Source: Treponema sp. (GTDB lineage: Bacteria; Spirochaetota; Spirochaetia; Treponematales; Breznakiellaceae). From it: a stretch of 11,366 bases of DNA. A model generated the notes under the pieces. The model was not told the origin of the DNA. It saw only the letters and a list, made by a program, of their open reading frames with translations, and searched no databases. The stretch covers positions 1 through 11,366 of the forward strand of contig JAITNU010000036.1 of the NCBI GenBank assembly GCA_031290325.1. Direction: 5' to 3'. The position numbers and the translations under genes are program-made. Shown here piece after piece: positions 1 through 5,629 of this stretch; positions within the stretch are counted from its first letter, which is position 1; every line of letters begins with the position of its first letter.

Positions 1-170
1 CGGGTTACGGGATTAAAGTAATAGGAACCCCGCCACACTACAAAAGAATTCAGAATCCCCACAATAAAAGGAAGGATGATAACCAGCGCAAAGAGGATAA
101 AGGCAGGCGCTACCAGGGGTCCGAACCATTTATCATAAATAGACAGACTTCGTTTTTTTCCAATGGCCAT
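1..170 (-). CDS. ABC sugar transporter permease, MalF-like, N-terminal part (partial)
   Basis: Only the first 56 codons are inside the window; the gene continues beyond base 1. The translation begins MAIGKKRSLSIYDKWFGP, a short basic cytoplasmic leader, and then has a strongly hydrophobic stretch at about residues 18-43 containing APAFILFALVIILPF. This is the usual first membrane helix of MalF/UgpA-type inner-membrane permeases of carbohydrate ABC importers. The start is supported by GGAGG ending 5 nt before the ATG. It lies 112 nt downstream of the sugar-binding lipoprotein gene on the same strand, the usual binding protein then permease order, so it probably forms the channel for that lipoprotein; a second permease would be expected further left. 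Family assignment rests on the N-terminus and context only, since the conserved EAA loop is outside the window. Confidence 0.72.
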   Translation of the reverse strand, partial: MAIGKKRSLSIYDKWFGPLVAPAFILFALVIILPFIVGILNSFVVWRGSYYFNPVT

Positions 171-282
171 AATAGCCTCCTTAAAAAAAATTACTACAGG
201 GAGAAGCGCCGAGGGGGGACGATTTCTGCCATCCCTCCGTTTCTTCTTTGCAGGAGACCGGCGTTTCCCATAATCGAGTCCT
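171..282 (-). other. Intercistronic region between binding protein and permease genes
   Basis: This 112-nt spacer within the transport operon has no ORF. On the transcribed strand it carries a GAGGG...CCCTC potential stem (roughly 205-235), then about 20 nt later a run of eight T (complement of 183-190) and the permease ribosome binding site. The spacing is too long for a standard intrinsic terminator. A partial attenuator or mRNA-stabilising structure that lowers permease expression relative to binding protein is possible but weakly supported. Confidence 0.25.
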
Positions 283-1770
283 TTACTGTTTCAGGAGTAT
301 CCATTGATCAATGCCATAATCGGCAATAACGGTATAATCGCTTTCGGTCCATACCGGTTTGGTGAGATAGGTTTCCCTGATGTGCTGCCCTAAGGTATCT
401 CCTGCCCAGGGACCGGGGGAGCCGAGCCATTGTCCGCCCAGGGTATTGTTCTCATTCATATAAGCAATGATGGAATTTCCCAGAGCATTGGACACCGTGG
501 TTGTAGCGGGATCCGCGTTATAGGGAATAAAGGCCATTTCATCGACAATAAAATGCTGTCCCGAGGGTGCGGTATTCATCCATACCAGAAAGTTGTAGGC
601 GGCCTGTTTCTCCTCCTCCGGGGACAGGGCGTTTACCGCGTAATAGTTGGGTACGAAAACCGGAATGGAACGGTTCATCTTTTCTACGGTAAGCCCCGGA
701 ATGGTAATGTCCGACTGGTTAAACGGCATCTTTACCGGCAGGAAGGTGAGCCGTTCGGCCATTGCTGCGTTCATGTTGGCGATATTGTTGTAGGCCCAGT
801 TACCCTGCTTGAGGAACAATGCCTTGCTTTCCGCTAATATTTGTACCGCCTGATCGTACCCGAAGTTTGCGGGGGATACCAGCTCCTGACTGCGCTGGAC
901 CGGTCCGTTTTTTCCGGCGAGATAGCTGGTTTTCAGATCCAGGGCTTTTGCGTAAGCGATAAGAGGGTCTTTTAAGGAACGGAGCTGGCTTTCGGTACTA
1001 TTGAGGGCGTCATTATCCGATTTCAGCACACAATTAAGGGCAACATTGACAAAGTGTGCCCCATAGGTCCACGTCTCGGAACCCATGATGACAAACACCC
1101 CGGTAAGATTGGCGGCAAGTCCTGTTTTTGCCACCTCAAAGGTATACGTTTTCCCACTGAGGGTTACTGCGGCAGCGGAGGGGGTCTTAATCCATGCATC
1201 CAAGGCCTTGATCAGGGCTTCCCATTCGGCATAGGAAGCGGTCTTGATGTCTGCGATTACCGCCTCGGTATAGGCCGCTCCGAAAATGTCCGCCACCATC
1301 TGCCGGTCAACGATATAGCCATATCCCTCAACATTGTAGGGTACGCCGTAACTGGTGTTTCCTCCGGTGGACATCCTTAAGGATGGAGCAATATCCGCCG
1401 CCAGTTTCGCAAAAGCCGGATGAGTCACGGTATTCAAATCGACCACATACCCGCCGTCCAGCCACTGGGCAAGGTTATTAATACCCTGAATCGAGTAGAT
1501 AGTTGGCATATTCTTGGAATTCATTTCCGTATTAAGGGGTCCGTTCTGTTCCGCCCCCGCGCCAATAGAAAAGACTTTCACCCGCACACCGGTCTCTTCC
1601 TGATACGCCTTTGCCATAGCTTCAAACTGGGCGGCGTTTTCTCCCTTGGCATTGAAGATATACAGATCATAACCCTTATCTGCCGGTTTTGCCGTGGTTC
1701 CCGATTTGGAACATCCTGGGAATAGTGCCGCAAAACACATACAGATCGCAAGCCCTTTGATCAGTTTCAT
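283..1770 (-). CDS. Sugar ABC transporter substrate-binding lipoprotein
   Basis: A 495-residue extracytoplasmic solute-binding protein of the MalE-like family (SBP type 1). Residues 1-19 form a short lipoprotein signal (MKLIKGLAICMCFAALFPG) with Cys20 as the probable lipidated residue; the lipobox LFPGC is loose, as is common in spirochaetes. The mature protein starts with a Ser/Thr/Lys linker, then YDLYIFNAKGENAAQFEAMA, typical of the first strand and helix of these folds. Other family-like segments are NMPTIYSIQGINNLAQWLDGG (about 88-108) and, near the C-terminus, AAYNFLVWMNTAPSGQHFI. The start is fixed by GAAGGAG six nt before the ATG. It lies between a GH13 glucosidase and a MalF-like permease, so an alpha-glucoside or malto-oligosaccharide ligand is likely, but sequence alone does not set the ligand. 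A 12-bp inverted repeat sits in its leader. Confidence 0.85.
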   Translation of the reverse strand: MKLIKGLAICMCFAALFPGCSKSGTTAKPADKGYDLYIFNAKGENAAQFEAMAKAYQEETGVRVKVFSIGAGAEQNGPLNTEMNSKNMPTIYSIQGINNLAQWLDGGYVVDLNTVTHPAFAKLAADIAPSLRMSTGGNTSYGVPYNVEGYGYIVDRQMVADIFGAAYTEAVIADIKTASYAEWEALIKALDAWIKTPSAAAVTLSGKTYTFEVAKTGLAANLTGVFVIMGSETWTYGAHFVNVALNCVLKSDNDALNSTESQLRSLKDPLIAYAKALDLKTSYLAGKNGPVQRSQELVSPANFGYDQAVQILAESKALFLKQGNWAYNNIANMNAAMAERLTFLPVKMPFNQSDITIPGLTVEKMNRSIPVFVPNYYAVNALSPEEEKQAAYNFLVWMNTAPSGQHFIVDEMAFIPYNADPATTTVSNALGNSIIAYMNENNTLGGQWLGSPGPWAGDTLGQHIRETYLTKPVWTESDYTVIADYGIDQWILLKQ

Positions 1771-1797
1771 ACTTAGCTCCTTCTTTAACTTTTAGTA

Positions 1798-1830
1798 TCT
1801 GTCCATAAATTCGGTTACTTTATGGACAGA
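1798..1830 (-). repeat. Perfect 12-bp inverted repeat upstream of binding-protein gene
   Basis: The arms TCTGTCCATAAA (1798-1809) and TTTATGGACAGA (1819-1830) are exact reverse complements separated by nine bases. In the minus-strand transcript this forms a strong hairpin 27 nt before the lipoprotein start codon. No T run follows it in that direction, so it is not a standard terminator there. It could stabilise the downstream message, cause partial termination, or act as DNA operator for a dimeric repressor. Confidence 0.6.
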
Positions 1831-1870
1831 CCTTACATTTTTTCGCCTCAAGGCTACGAAAATGCGGTTT

Positions 1871-1876
1871 ATTATA
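1871..1876 (-). promoter_or_regulatory. Possible -10 element for the binding-protein gene
   Basis: TATAAT, an exact -10 consensus on the minus strand, lies about 100 nt upstream of the lipoprotein start and would put the inverted repeat at 1798-1830 inside the 5' leader. No convincing -35 hexamer is present at 16-18 nt, so a separate promoter is only tentative; readthrough from the glucosidase gene is the simpler explanation. Confidence 0.25.
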
Positions 1877-1900
1877 GTTGCCCATAAAAACTGGACGTAC

Positions 1901-3463
1901 TTAAACCTTCCATACCCCGAAACTCTGGGCCCCCATTTTACAGACTCCCCCTTCCAGGGCGCAGGTCCCGATTGTGTACAGGGGAGTACCCGGAACGCTG
2001 ACCGGAGTGTCCGCCTGAGCGCCCGAGGGATTTATCGCGATAACCAGGGAACCGCGGCGGTACACAAACAGGCGTTTCCCCTTTTCAGCGTAAAGGATTT
2101 CAAGATTCGGTTGAGCCTGTAAATCGGTATGCGTCTGGCGCAGATGCAAAAGAGCCTTTACCGTATTGAGGAGGGAGGCGCCGTCTTTTTCCAGGGCTTC
2201 CACGGTAGGAGCGTCCGGCCCGTTGTCAACCGGCAGATACAGATGTTCCGGTTCAGCGGTGGAAAAGCCCCGGTTTTTACCCCCGGTCCACTGCATCGGC
2301 GTCCGCGCACCTGTCCGGTAGTATCCGCCTTCCTTGGTCGGCAGGTTCAAATAACGCATACCAATTTCATCCCCGTAGTAAAGGAAGGGTACTCCCGGCA
2401 TGGTAAAGATGAAGGCATAGACAAGGGCCAGTTCTTGCGGAGTAAGCGTATAACTCATGCGGACTACATCATGGTTTCCGGTAACCAGACTGATAAAGCC
2501 TCTTTTTTTTATGCTTTTGTAATGAATCAGGTACTCATCAAGAAAGCGGGTAATGTCACCTTTACTGTCCTTTTTGAAATAACTGTTGTCTTCTCCCACA
2601 ACACGGTTTTCGATATCCAGCGCATAGTCCCGGAACAGGCTCCGGTAGCCGCCGGTATTCTCATCGAAATCAAGTAAAAAATCCATGTGGAAACCCGCGT
2701 TGATGGCGATTTGCGGATAACTCCACTCAGAGACTATCGCCGCCTCGGGATACTCGGCGTCTAACATTCCCCGGATATTCCGCCAGAGCGCAGCAGTACC
2801 GCTTTTCTCCTGGTCATCGTTCTTTACCAGGGACATTGCCATATCAACCCGGAAGCCGTCAGCTCCCGCATCAAGCCAGAAACGCATCGCATCTTTCATC
2901 GCCTCACGGGTGGCAATACAATCGGGATGATCCATCGGAAGCTGCCAGGTTTCGGAAGGCTTCAGAAAGCCGTAGTTGAGCGCAGGCTGGCACTTGAAGA
3001 AGTTTACGATATAGGTTGCCGCCCGGTCAGACTCGCCACCGATAAAACCGAATCCCCGTGCCCGTTTGAAGCAGTGGTCGGTCCAGATAAAACGGTTCCA
3101 ACATTCATTGGGATGGGCTTTTTTACTTTCCACAAACCACGGATGTTCCTCGGAAGTATGTCCGGGCACCAGATCAAGCAGCACACGGATGCCGCGTCGG
3201 TGAGCTTCGGAAAAGAGACGCTTCAGATCGTCGTTTGTACCGTACCGGGGCGCCGCCTTCTTATAATCCCGTACATCATACCCTGCATCCTTAAAGGGCG
3301 AATCAAAACAGGGATTAATCCAGAGGGCGTTGGCCCCTAAATCTTTAATATAATCGAGTTTTTGAATGATCCCCTCAAAGTCCCCGATTCCATCCCCGTT
3401 AGCGTCATAGAAAGACTGGGGATAAATTTCATAAAAGACCGCATTGTCCAGCCATTTAGGCAT
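1901..3463 (-). CDS. GH13 alpha-glucosidase / oligo-alpha-glucosidase, cytoplasmic
   Basis: A 520-residue glycoside hydrolase family 13 enzyme predicted to hydrolyse (or transfer from) alpha-glucosidic bonds of imported oligosaccharides. The N-terminal (beta/alpha)8 barrel starts with AVFYEIYPQSFYDANGDGIG. Conserved regions, numbered from the chosen Met, are: region I DLVPGH (97-102), region II DGFRVD with nucleophile Asp207, region III IVSEW with acid/base Glu246, and region IV GNHD with transition-state Asp332. A QPALNY motif (159-164) stands in for the QPDLNW of oligo-1,6-glucosidase relatives. The C-terminus is a short beta domain. There is no signal peptide, so it is cytoplasmic. An ATG 15 nt upstream is rejected because AGGAGG lies between the two and sits 5 nt from this ATG. 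Region I has Gly101 where Asn is usual, and Met208 follows the nucleophile, so bond specificity cannot be read directly. It is first in the operon with the transporter genes. Confidence 0.88.
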   Translation of the reverse strand: MPKWLDNAVFYEIYPQSFYDANGDGIGDFEGIIQKLDYIKDLGANALWINPCFDSPFKDAGYDVRDYKKAAPRYGTNDDLKRLFSEAHRRGIRVLLDLVPGHTSEEHPWFVESKKAHPNECWNRFIWTDHCFKRARGFGFIGGESDRAATYIVNFFKCQPALNYGFLKPSETWQLPMDHPDCIATREAMKDAMRFWLDAGADGFRVDMAMSLVKNDDQEKSGTAALWRNIRGMLDAEYPEAAIVSEWSYPQIAINAGFHMDFLLDFDENTGGYRSLFRDYALDIENRVVGEDNSYFKKDSKGDITRFLDEYLIHYKSIKKRGFISLVTGNHDVVRMSYTLTPQELALVYAFIFTMPGVPFLYYGDEIGMRYLNLPTKEGGYYRTGARTPMQWTGGKNRGFSTAEPEHLYLPVDNGPDAPTVEALEKDGASLLNTVKALLHLRQTHTDLQAQPNLEILYAEKGKRLFVYRRGSLVIAINPSGAQADTPVSVPGTPLYTIGTCALEGGVCKMGAQSFGVWKV

Positions 3464-3468
3464 TGTTT

Positions 3469-3474
3469 CCTCCT
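3469..3474 (-). promoter_or_regulatory. Ribosome binding site that decides the GH13 start
   Basis: AGGAGG on the minus strand, 5 nt before the ATG ending at 3463. It overlaps the first codons of the alternative upstream ATG (3476-3478), which itself has no Shine-Dalgarno sequence. Confidence 0.8.
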
Positions 3475-3497
3475 GCATATTAATGTACGAACCTATT

Positions 3498-3522
3498 TAC
3501 CATTAAAAATGGTATATACCAT
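3498..3522. promoter_or_regulatory. Probable repressor operator: three alternating TACCAT half-sites
   Basis: TACCATT (3498-3504) and AATGGTA (3508-3514) form an inverted repeat with a 3-bp gap; the second arm also belongs to the perfect 14-bp palindrome ATGGTATATACCAT (3509-3522). The array starts about 10 nt after the expected transcription start of the promoter at 3540-3568 and precedes the GH13 gene, a classic roadblock or repression position. A LacI/GntR-type regulator is an inference; no regulator gene is in the window. Confidence 0.55.
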
Positions 3523-3539
3523 GTATATAATCATTTATT

Positions 3540-3568
3540 ATTATCTATCGGGAATTAGTATCTGTCAA
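3540..3568 (-). promoter_or_regulatory. Sigma-70 promoter for the GH13-transporter operon
   Basis: On the minus strand, TTGACA (3563-3568, exact consensus) is followed after exactly 17 nt by GATAAT (3540-3545, five of six matches). Transcription would start near 3533, giving a leader of about 70 nt that includes the palindromic operator. Confidence 0.7.
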
Positions 3569-3586
3569 GTATGTTACTGTTTGAAA

Positions 3587-3721
3587 TTATTTGAGAGAGC
3601 GGATTGGGCAAGAACCCCGGGTTCGGACACCATATTGGAACAGCATCCTGAGTTAATAAAAATAGTGGAAAAGGATACGGCGGGATGCGATCAAAGTAAT
3701 TTTGGGCAGGGAGCAAAATAA
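3587..3721 (+). pseudogene. Probable remnant of an ISNCY-like transposase N-terminus
   Basis: The plus-strand frame ending at TAA 3719-3721 reads LFERADWARTPGSDTILEQH followed by PELIKIVEKDTAGCDQSNFG. The DWAR...ILEQHPELIKIVEKD pattern resembles, from memory, the start of ISNCY-family transposases (WAREL..IS.ILDEHPE....V..DL), after which a GRxG-M-S-EQVLR segment would follow; here the frame stops instead. There is no start codon with a ribosome binding site nearby. It lies just upstream of the GH13 promoter and 16 bp from another gene remnant on the opposite strand, as expected for debris left by an insertion followed by deletion. It could be a chance ORF; I saw no terminal inverted repeats. 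Confidence 0.35.
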
Positions 3722-3737
3722 AAGTAAACATACCAAA

Positions 3738-3945
3738 ACGTAACCCTGTATTTAGGCAAAGAATATCCGGGACGCGAATTCTTTTTATCTTAATTCTTCC
3801 AAATTTTAAACCCTGTAGAACCGCGTTCCAATTCAGTTGGATTAAATCCCAGCTCCTGTAATCTGCCCATGGTAGCGTTAACGCCAGCGGCACCAACGAC
3901 TGATTTTCTGAGAAAACTATCATCACTCTTAAAGTTACGGGGCAT
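3738..3945 (-). pseudogene. Frameshifted 5' fragment of a conserved hypothetical gene
   Basis: An ATG at 3945, preceded by GAGG at a good distance (7 nt), opens a 51-codon frame ending at TAA 3790-3792: it begins MPRNFKSDDSFLRK, contains GFNPTELERGSTGFKIWKN and stops. In the -1 frame directly after, the text continues naturally as IKIKRIRVPDILCLNTGLR (to about 3738); one extra A in the GAATTAAG stretch would explain the break. The joined reading (ELERGSTGFKIWK then IKIKRIRVPDILC) looks like the start of a longer family of unknown function that I recall only loosely. The homologous part ends beside the transposase remnant, so the 3' end is missing. Alternatively the 51-residue ORF could be translated as a small protein in its own right. 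Confidence 0.5.
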
Positions 3946-4031
3946 TTACCAACCTCACAGTGGATACCTTTTAAATAACATATCAGATAATTTTCTTTTA
4001 TACAAGTAGGACGGAGTGTACCTTCACCCCA

Positions 4032-4060
4032 TTGCATCACCGGTAATTATCCGCTATACT
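4032..4060 (+). promoter_or_regulatory. Putative xseA promoter giving a near-leaderless mRNA
   Basis: TTGCAT (4032-4037) and TATACT (4055-4060, five of six -10 matches) are separated by exactly 17 nt. Transcription would begin near 4066-4068, almost at the xseA ATG (4070), which lacks a Shine-Dalgarno sequence. The -35 is weak (three matches). A second -10-like TATACA (3999-4004) upstream could serve the alternative GTG start. Confidence 0.4.
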
Positions 4061-4069
4061 TTCAATCCC

Positions 4070-5290
4070 ATGGACAGGATCCACAAACTTACCGTTTCAG
4101 AACTGACCAGCCTCATCCGTCAAAGTTTAGAAGGGGCCTTTGGGTCGGTAATGGTCGAGGGGGAGTTATCCAACTGCCACCCCTCAAGCACCGGACACCT
4201 CTATTTTACCCTCAAGGATACAGGGGCCGCTATTTCCGGGGTGATGTTCAAGAACCGGCTCCGCTTCCTTTCGTTTGAACCCAGGGACGGTATGCTCCTG
4301 CGGGTCCGGGGGAGCCTTTCGGTCTATAGCCAGCGGGGAACCTATCAAATCGTCTGTGAGGAGATGGAACTGGCAGGAACCGGGGATATCCTCGTGCTCT
4401 TGGAAAAACGGAAGCAGGCGCTTGCGGCAGAAGGGCTTTTTGACCAAGACCGGAAGAAGCCTATCCCCCGTTTTCCCGCCACTGTGGGGGTGGTGAGTTC
4501 TCCCACCGGTGCGGCAGTGCGGGATATTCTCAATATACTACAGCGTCGCGCCGCAGGTATCCGGGTGATCATCCTGCCCAGCCCGGTGCAGGGGACTGAA
4601 GCAGGCCCTATCATTGCCCGGCGCATTGAGCAGGCTAACCAGTGGCGGCTTGCGGAGGTGCTCATTGTCGGGAGGGGTGGTGGCGCCCTGGAAGACCTGC
4701 TTCCCTTTTCAGATGAGGTGGTGGTCCGGGCGGTGGCGGCATCCAAAATCCCGGTGGTGAGCGCCGTGGGCCATGAAATAGACTGGGCGTTGAGTGATTT
4801 TGCGGCGGATCTTCGGGCGCCGACCCCTTCGGCAGCGGCGGAACTGGTGAGCGCCAGCCGTGAGGAAACCCTGGACACGATACGGTTTTTAGCGGATACT
4901 ATCTATCGTACCATGAGTGCGCGGATTGAGCGGGTCCGGCTTCTGGCAAAGCCTTTCAACCTTGAAGACCTGGAATACCGGTTCCGGTCCATATTGCAGC
5001 CCCGGCTGGTGCGGTTTGACGATGCCAAGGAGGAACTCCTGGCAGCCCTGGCTGAACGGGTAAGTGAGCTTCGTCGCCGGCTGGAACTGGCGCGGCGGAG
5101 CCTTGAGGCGGGAAGTCCCCAGGCGATTCTGGAACGGGGATTCTCGGTGGTCATTAATGAAGCCACCAGGAAGGTGGTATCCAGGGCCGGGGATACCAAA
5201 CCGGGAGACCGGCTCGTCATCCGTCCGCTGGAGGGAACCATCATCGCAAAAACTGAGACAGTTCAGGCAGCACTGCCGGAGGAAGTATGA
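4070..5290 (+). CDS. xseA: Exodeoxyribonuclease VII large subunit
   Basis: A 406-residue XseA, the catalytic subunit of exonuclease VII, which with several XseB subunits degrades single-stranded DNA from either end in recombination and mismatch repair. The N-terminal OB-fold (about 5-103) includes GELSNCHPSSTGHLYFTLKD. The catalytic core shows VGVVSSPTGAAVRDILN (139-155), VGRGGGALEDL (200-210) and SAVGHEIDWALSDFAADLRA (231-250) followed by PTPSAAAE (251-258), all family hallmarks. A helical XseB-binding region follows, then SPQAILERGFSVV (349-361) near the end. ATG 4070 is chosen because the protein then starts like its relatives; an in-frame GTG at 4016 with a weak AGG would add 18 unconserved residues. 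The last 4 nt overlap xseB, indicating translational coupling. Somewhat shorter than the E. coli protein. Confidence 0.95.
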   Translation: MDRIHKLTVSELTSLIRQSLEGAFGSVMVEGELSNCHPSSTGHLYFTLKDTGAAISGVMFKNRLRFLSFEPRDGMLLRVRGSLSVYSQRGTYQIVCEEMELAGTGDILVLLEKRKQALAAEGLFDQDRKKPIPRFPATVGVVSSPTGAAVRDILNILQRRAAGIRVIILPSPVQGTEAGPIIARRIEQANQWRLAEVLIVGRGGGALEDLLPFSDEVVVRAVAASKIPVVSAVGHEIDWALSDFAADLRAPTPSAAAELVSASREETLDTIRFLADTIYRTMSARIERVRLLAKPFNLEDLEYRFRSILQPRLVRFDDAKEELLAALAERVSELRRRLELARRSLEAGSPQAILERGFSVVINEATRKVVSRAGDTKPGDRLVIRPLEGTIIAKTETVQAALPEEV

Positions 5291-5529
5291 AGAACTTTGA
5301 AGCGCGGCTGGAACGCCTTGAAGCGCTGGGCCAAACCATAAGGAAGCCTGATATCCCCTTGGATGATGCTATCAAGGCATTTGAAGAGGGGATTAAGCTG
5401 GCTCGAACCCTTGAGAAGGACCTTGAAAAGGTGGAAAGTCGTATTGAGGTGCTGATGAACAGCCCTGACGCCAAGGCGGATGTGGATACGGAACTGGGTC
5501 TCTTTGATAGAGCGGCTCCGGGTGGTTGA
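5287..5529 (+). CDS. xseB: Exodeoxyribonuclease VII small subunit
   Basis: An 80-residue XseB, the size of the E. coli subunit. The family pattern FEARLERLEALGQTIRKPDI followed by PLDDAIKAFEEGIKLAR is intact: two amphipathic helices forming the coiled hairpin that decorates the XseA helical arm. A charged region (TLEKDLEKVESRIEVL) follows and the tail is acidic and variable. The start codon overlaps the xseA stop (ATGA), with GGAGG inside the xseA end, so the two subunits are translationally coupled. Downstream is a 100-nt gap before mutL. Confidence 0.93.
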   Translation: MKNFEARLERLEALGQTIRKPDIPLDDAIKAFEEGIKLARTLEKDLEKVESRIEVLMNSPDAKADVDTELGLFDRAAPGG

Positions 5530-5563
5530 TTTCTTGAAATAAAGAATCCCCACCAGGCGTCTG

Positions 5564-5595
5564 GTCGCGCTCCATGCGAGCATGTGGATTGAAAT
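5564..5595 (+). CRISPR. Solitary type I-C-like CRISPR repeat in the mutL leader
   Basis: This 32-nt stretch begins GTCGCGCTCC and ends GTGGATTGAAAT, the beginning and 3' handle of the repeats processed by Cas5 in type I-C systems. Between them CGCGCTC (5566-5572) and GAGCATG (5578-5584) pair around the loop CATGC, with one G-U pair and one C-A mismatch; GAGCGCG would make the stem perfect. I find no second copy in the window, no array and no cas gene, so it is an isolated or degenerate repeat. It lies 34 nt upstream of the mutL start. An overlapping DNA palindrome, CATGC-GA-GCATG, offers a protein-binding alternative. Confidence 0.5.
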
Positions 5596-5629
5596 AATAA
5601 ACAACGAACAAATAAAAAAGGGGCAGGTT

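Noticed and set aside
1838..1864. Second hairpin TTTTC-GCC...GGC-GAAAA as an intrinsic terminator of the GH13 gene
   Set aside because: The GC part of the stem is only 3 bp with a bulge, and on the transcribed (minus) strand it is followed by A rather than T residues.
3555..4040. 161-codon minus-strand frame covering the middle region as one gene
   Set aside because: Only the short stretch IKIKRIRVPDILCLNTGLR looks protein-like; the part before it is better explained by the other frame starting at 3945, and the part after it lies antisense to the transposase-like fragment.
4345..4878. 177-codon antisense frame within xseA
   Set aside because: It is opposite conserved XseA motifs, with low-complexity Ser/Arg composition and no start signal.
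5582..5629. Upstream ATG giving MutL a 16-residue extension
   Set aside because: The ATG lies inside the CRISPR-like repeat without a Shine-Dalgarno; ATG 5630 has AAGGGG at proper spacing and gives a normal MutL length.
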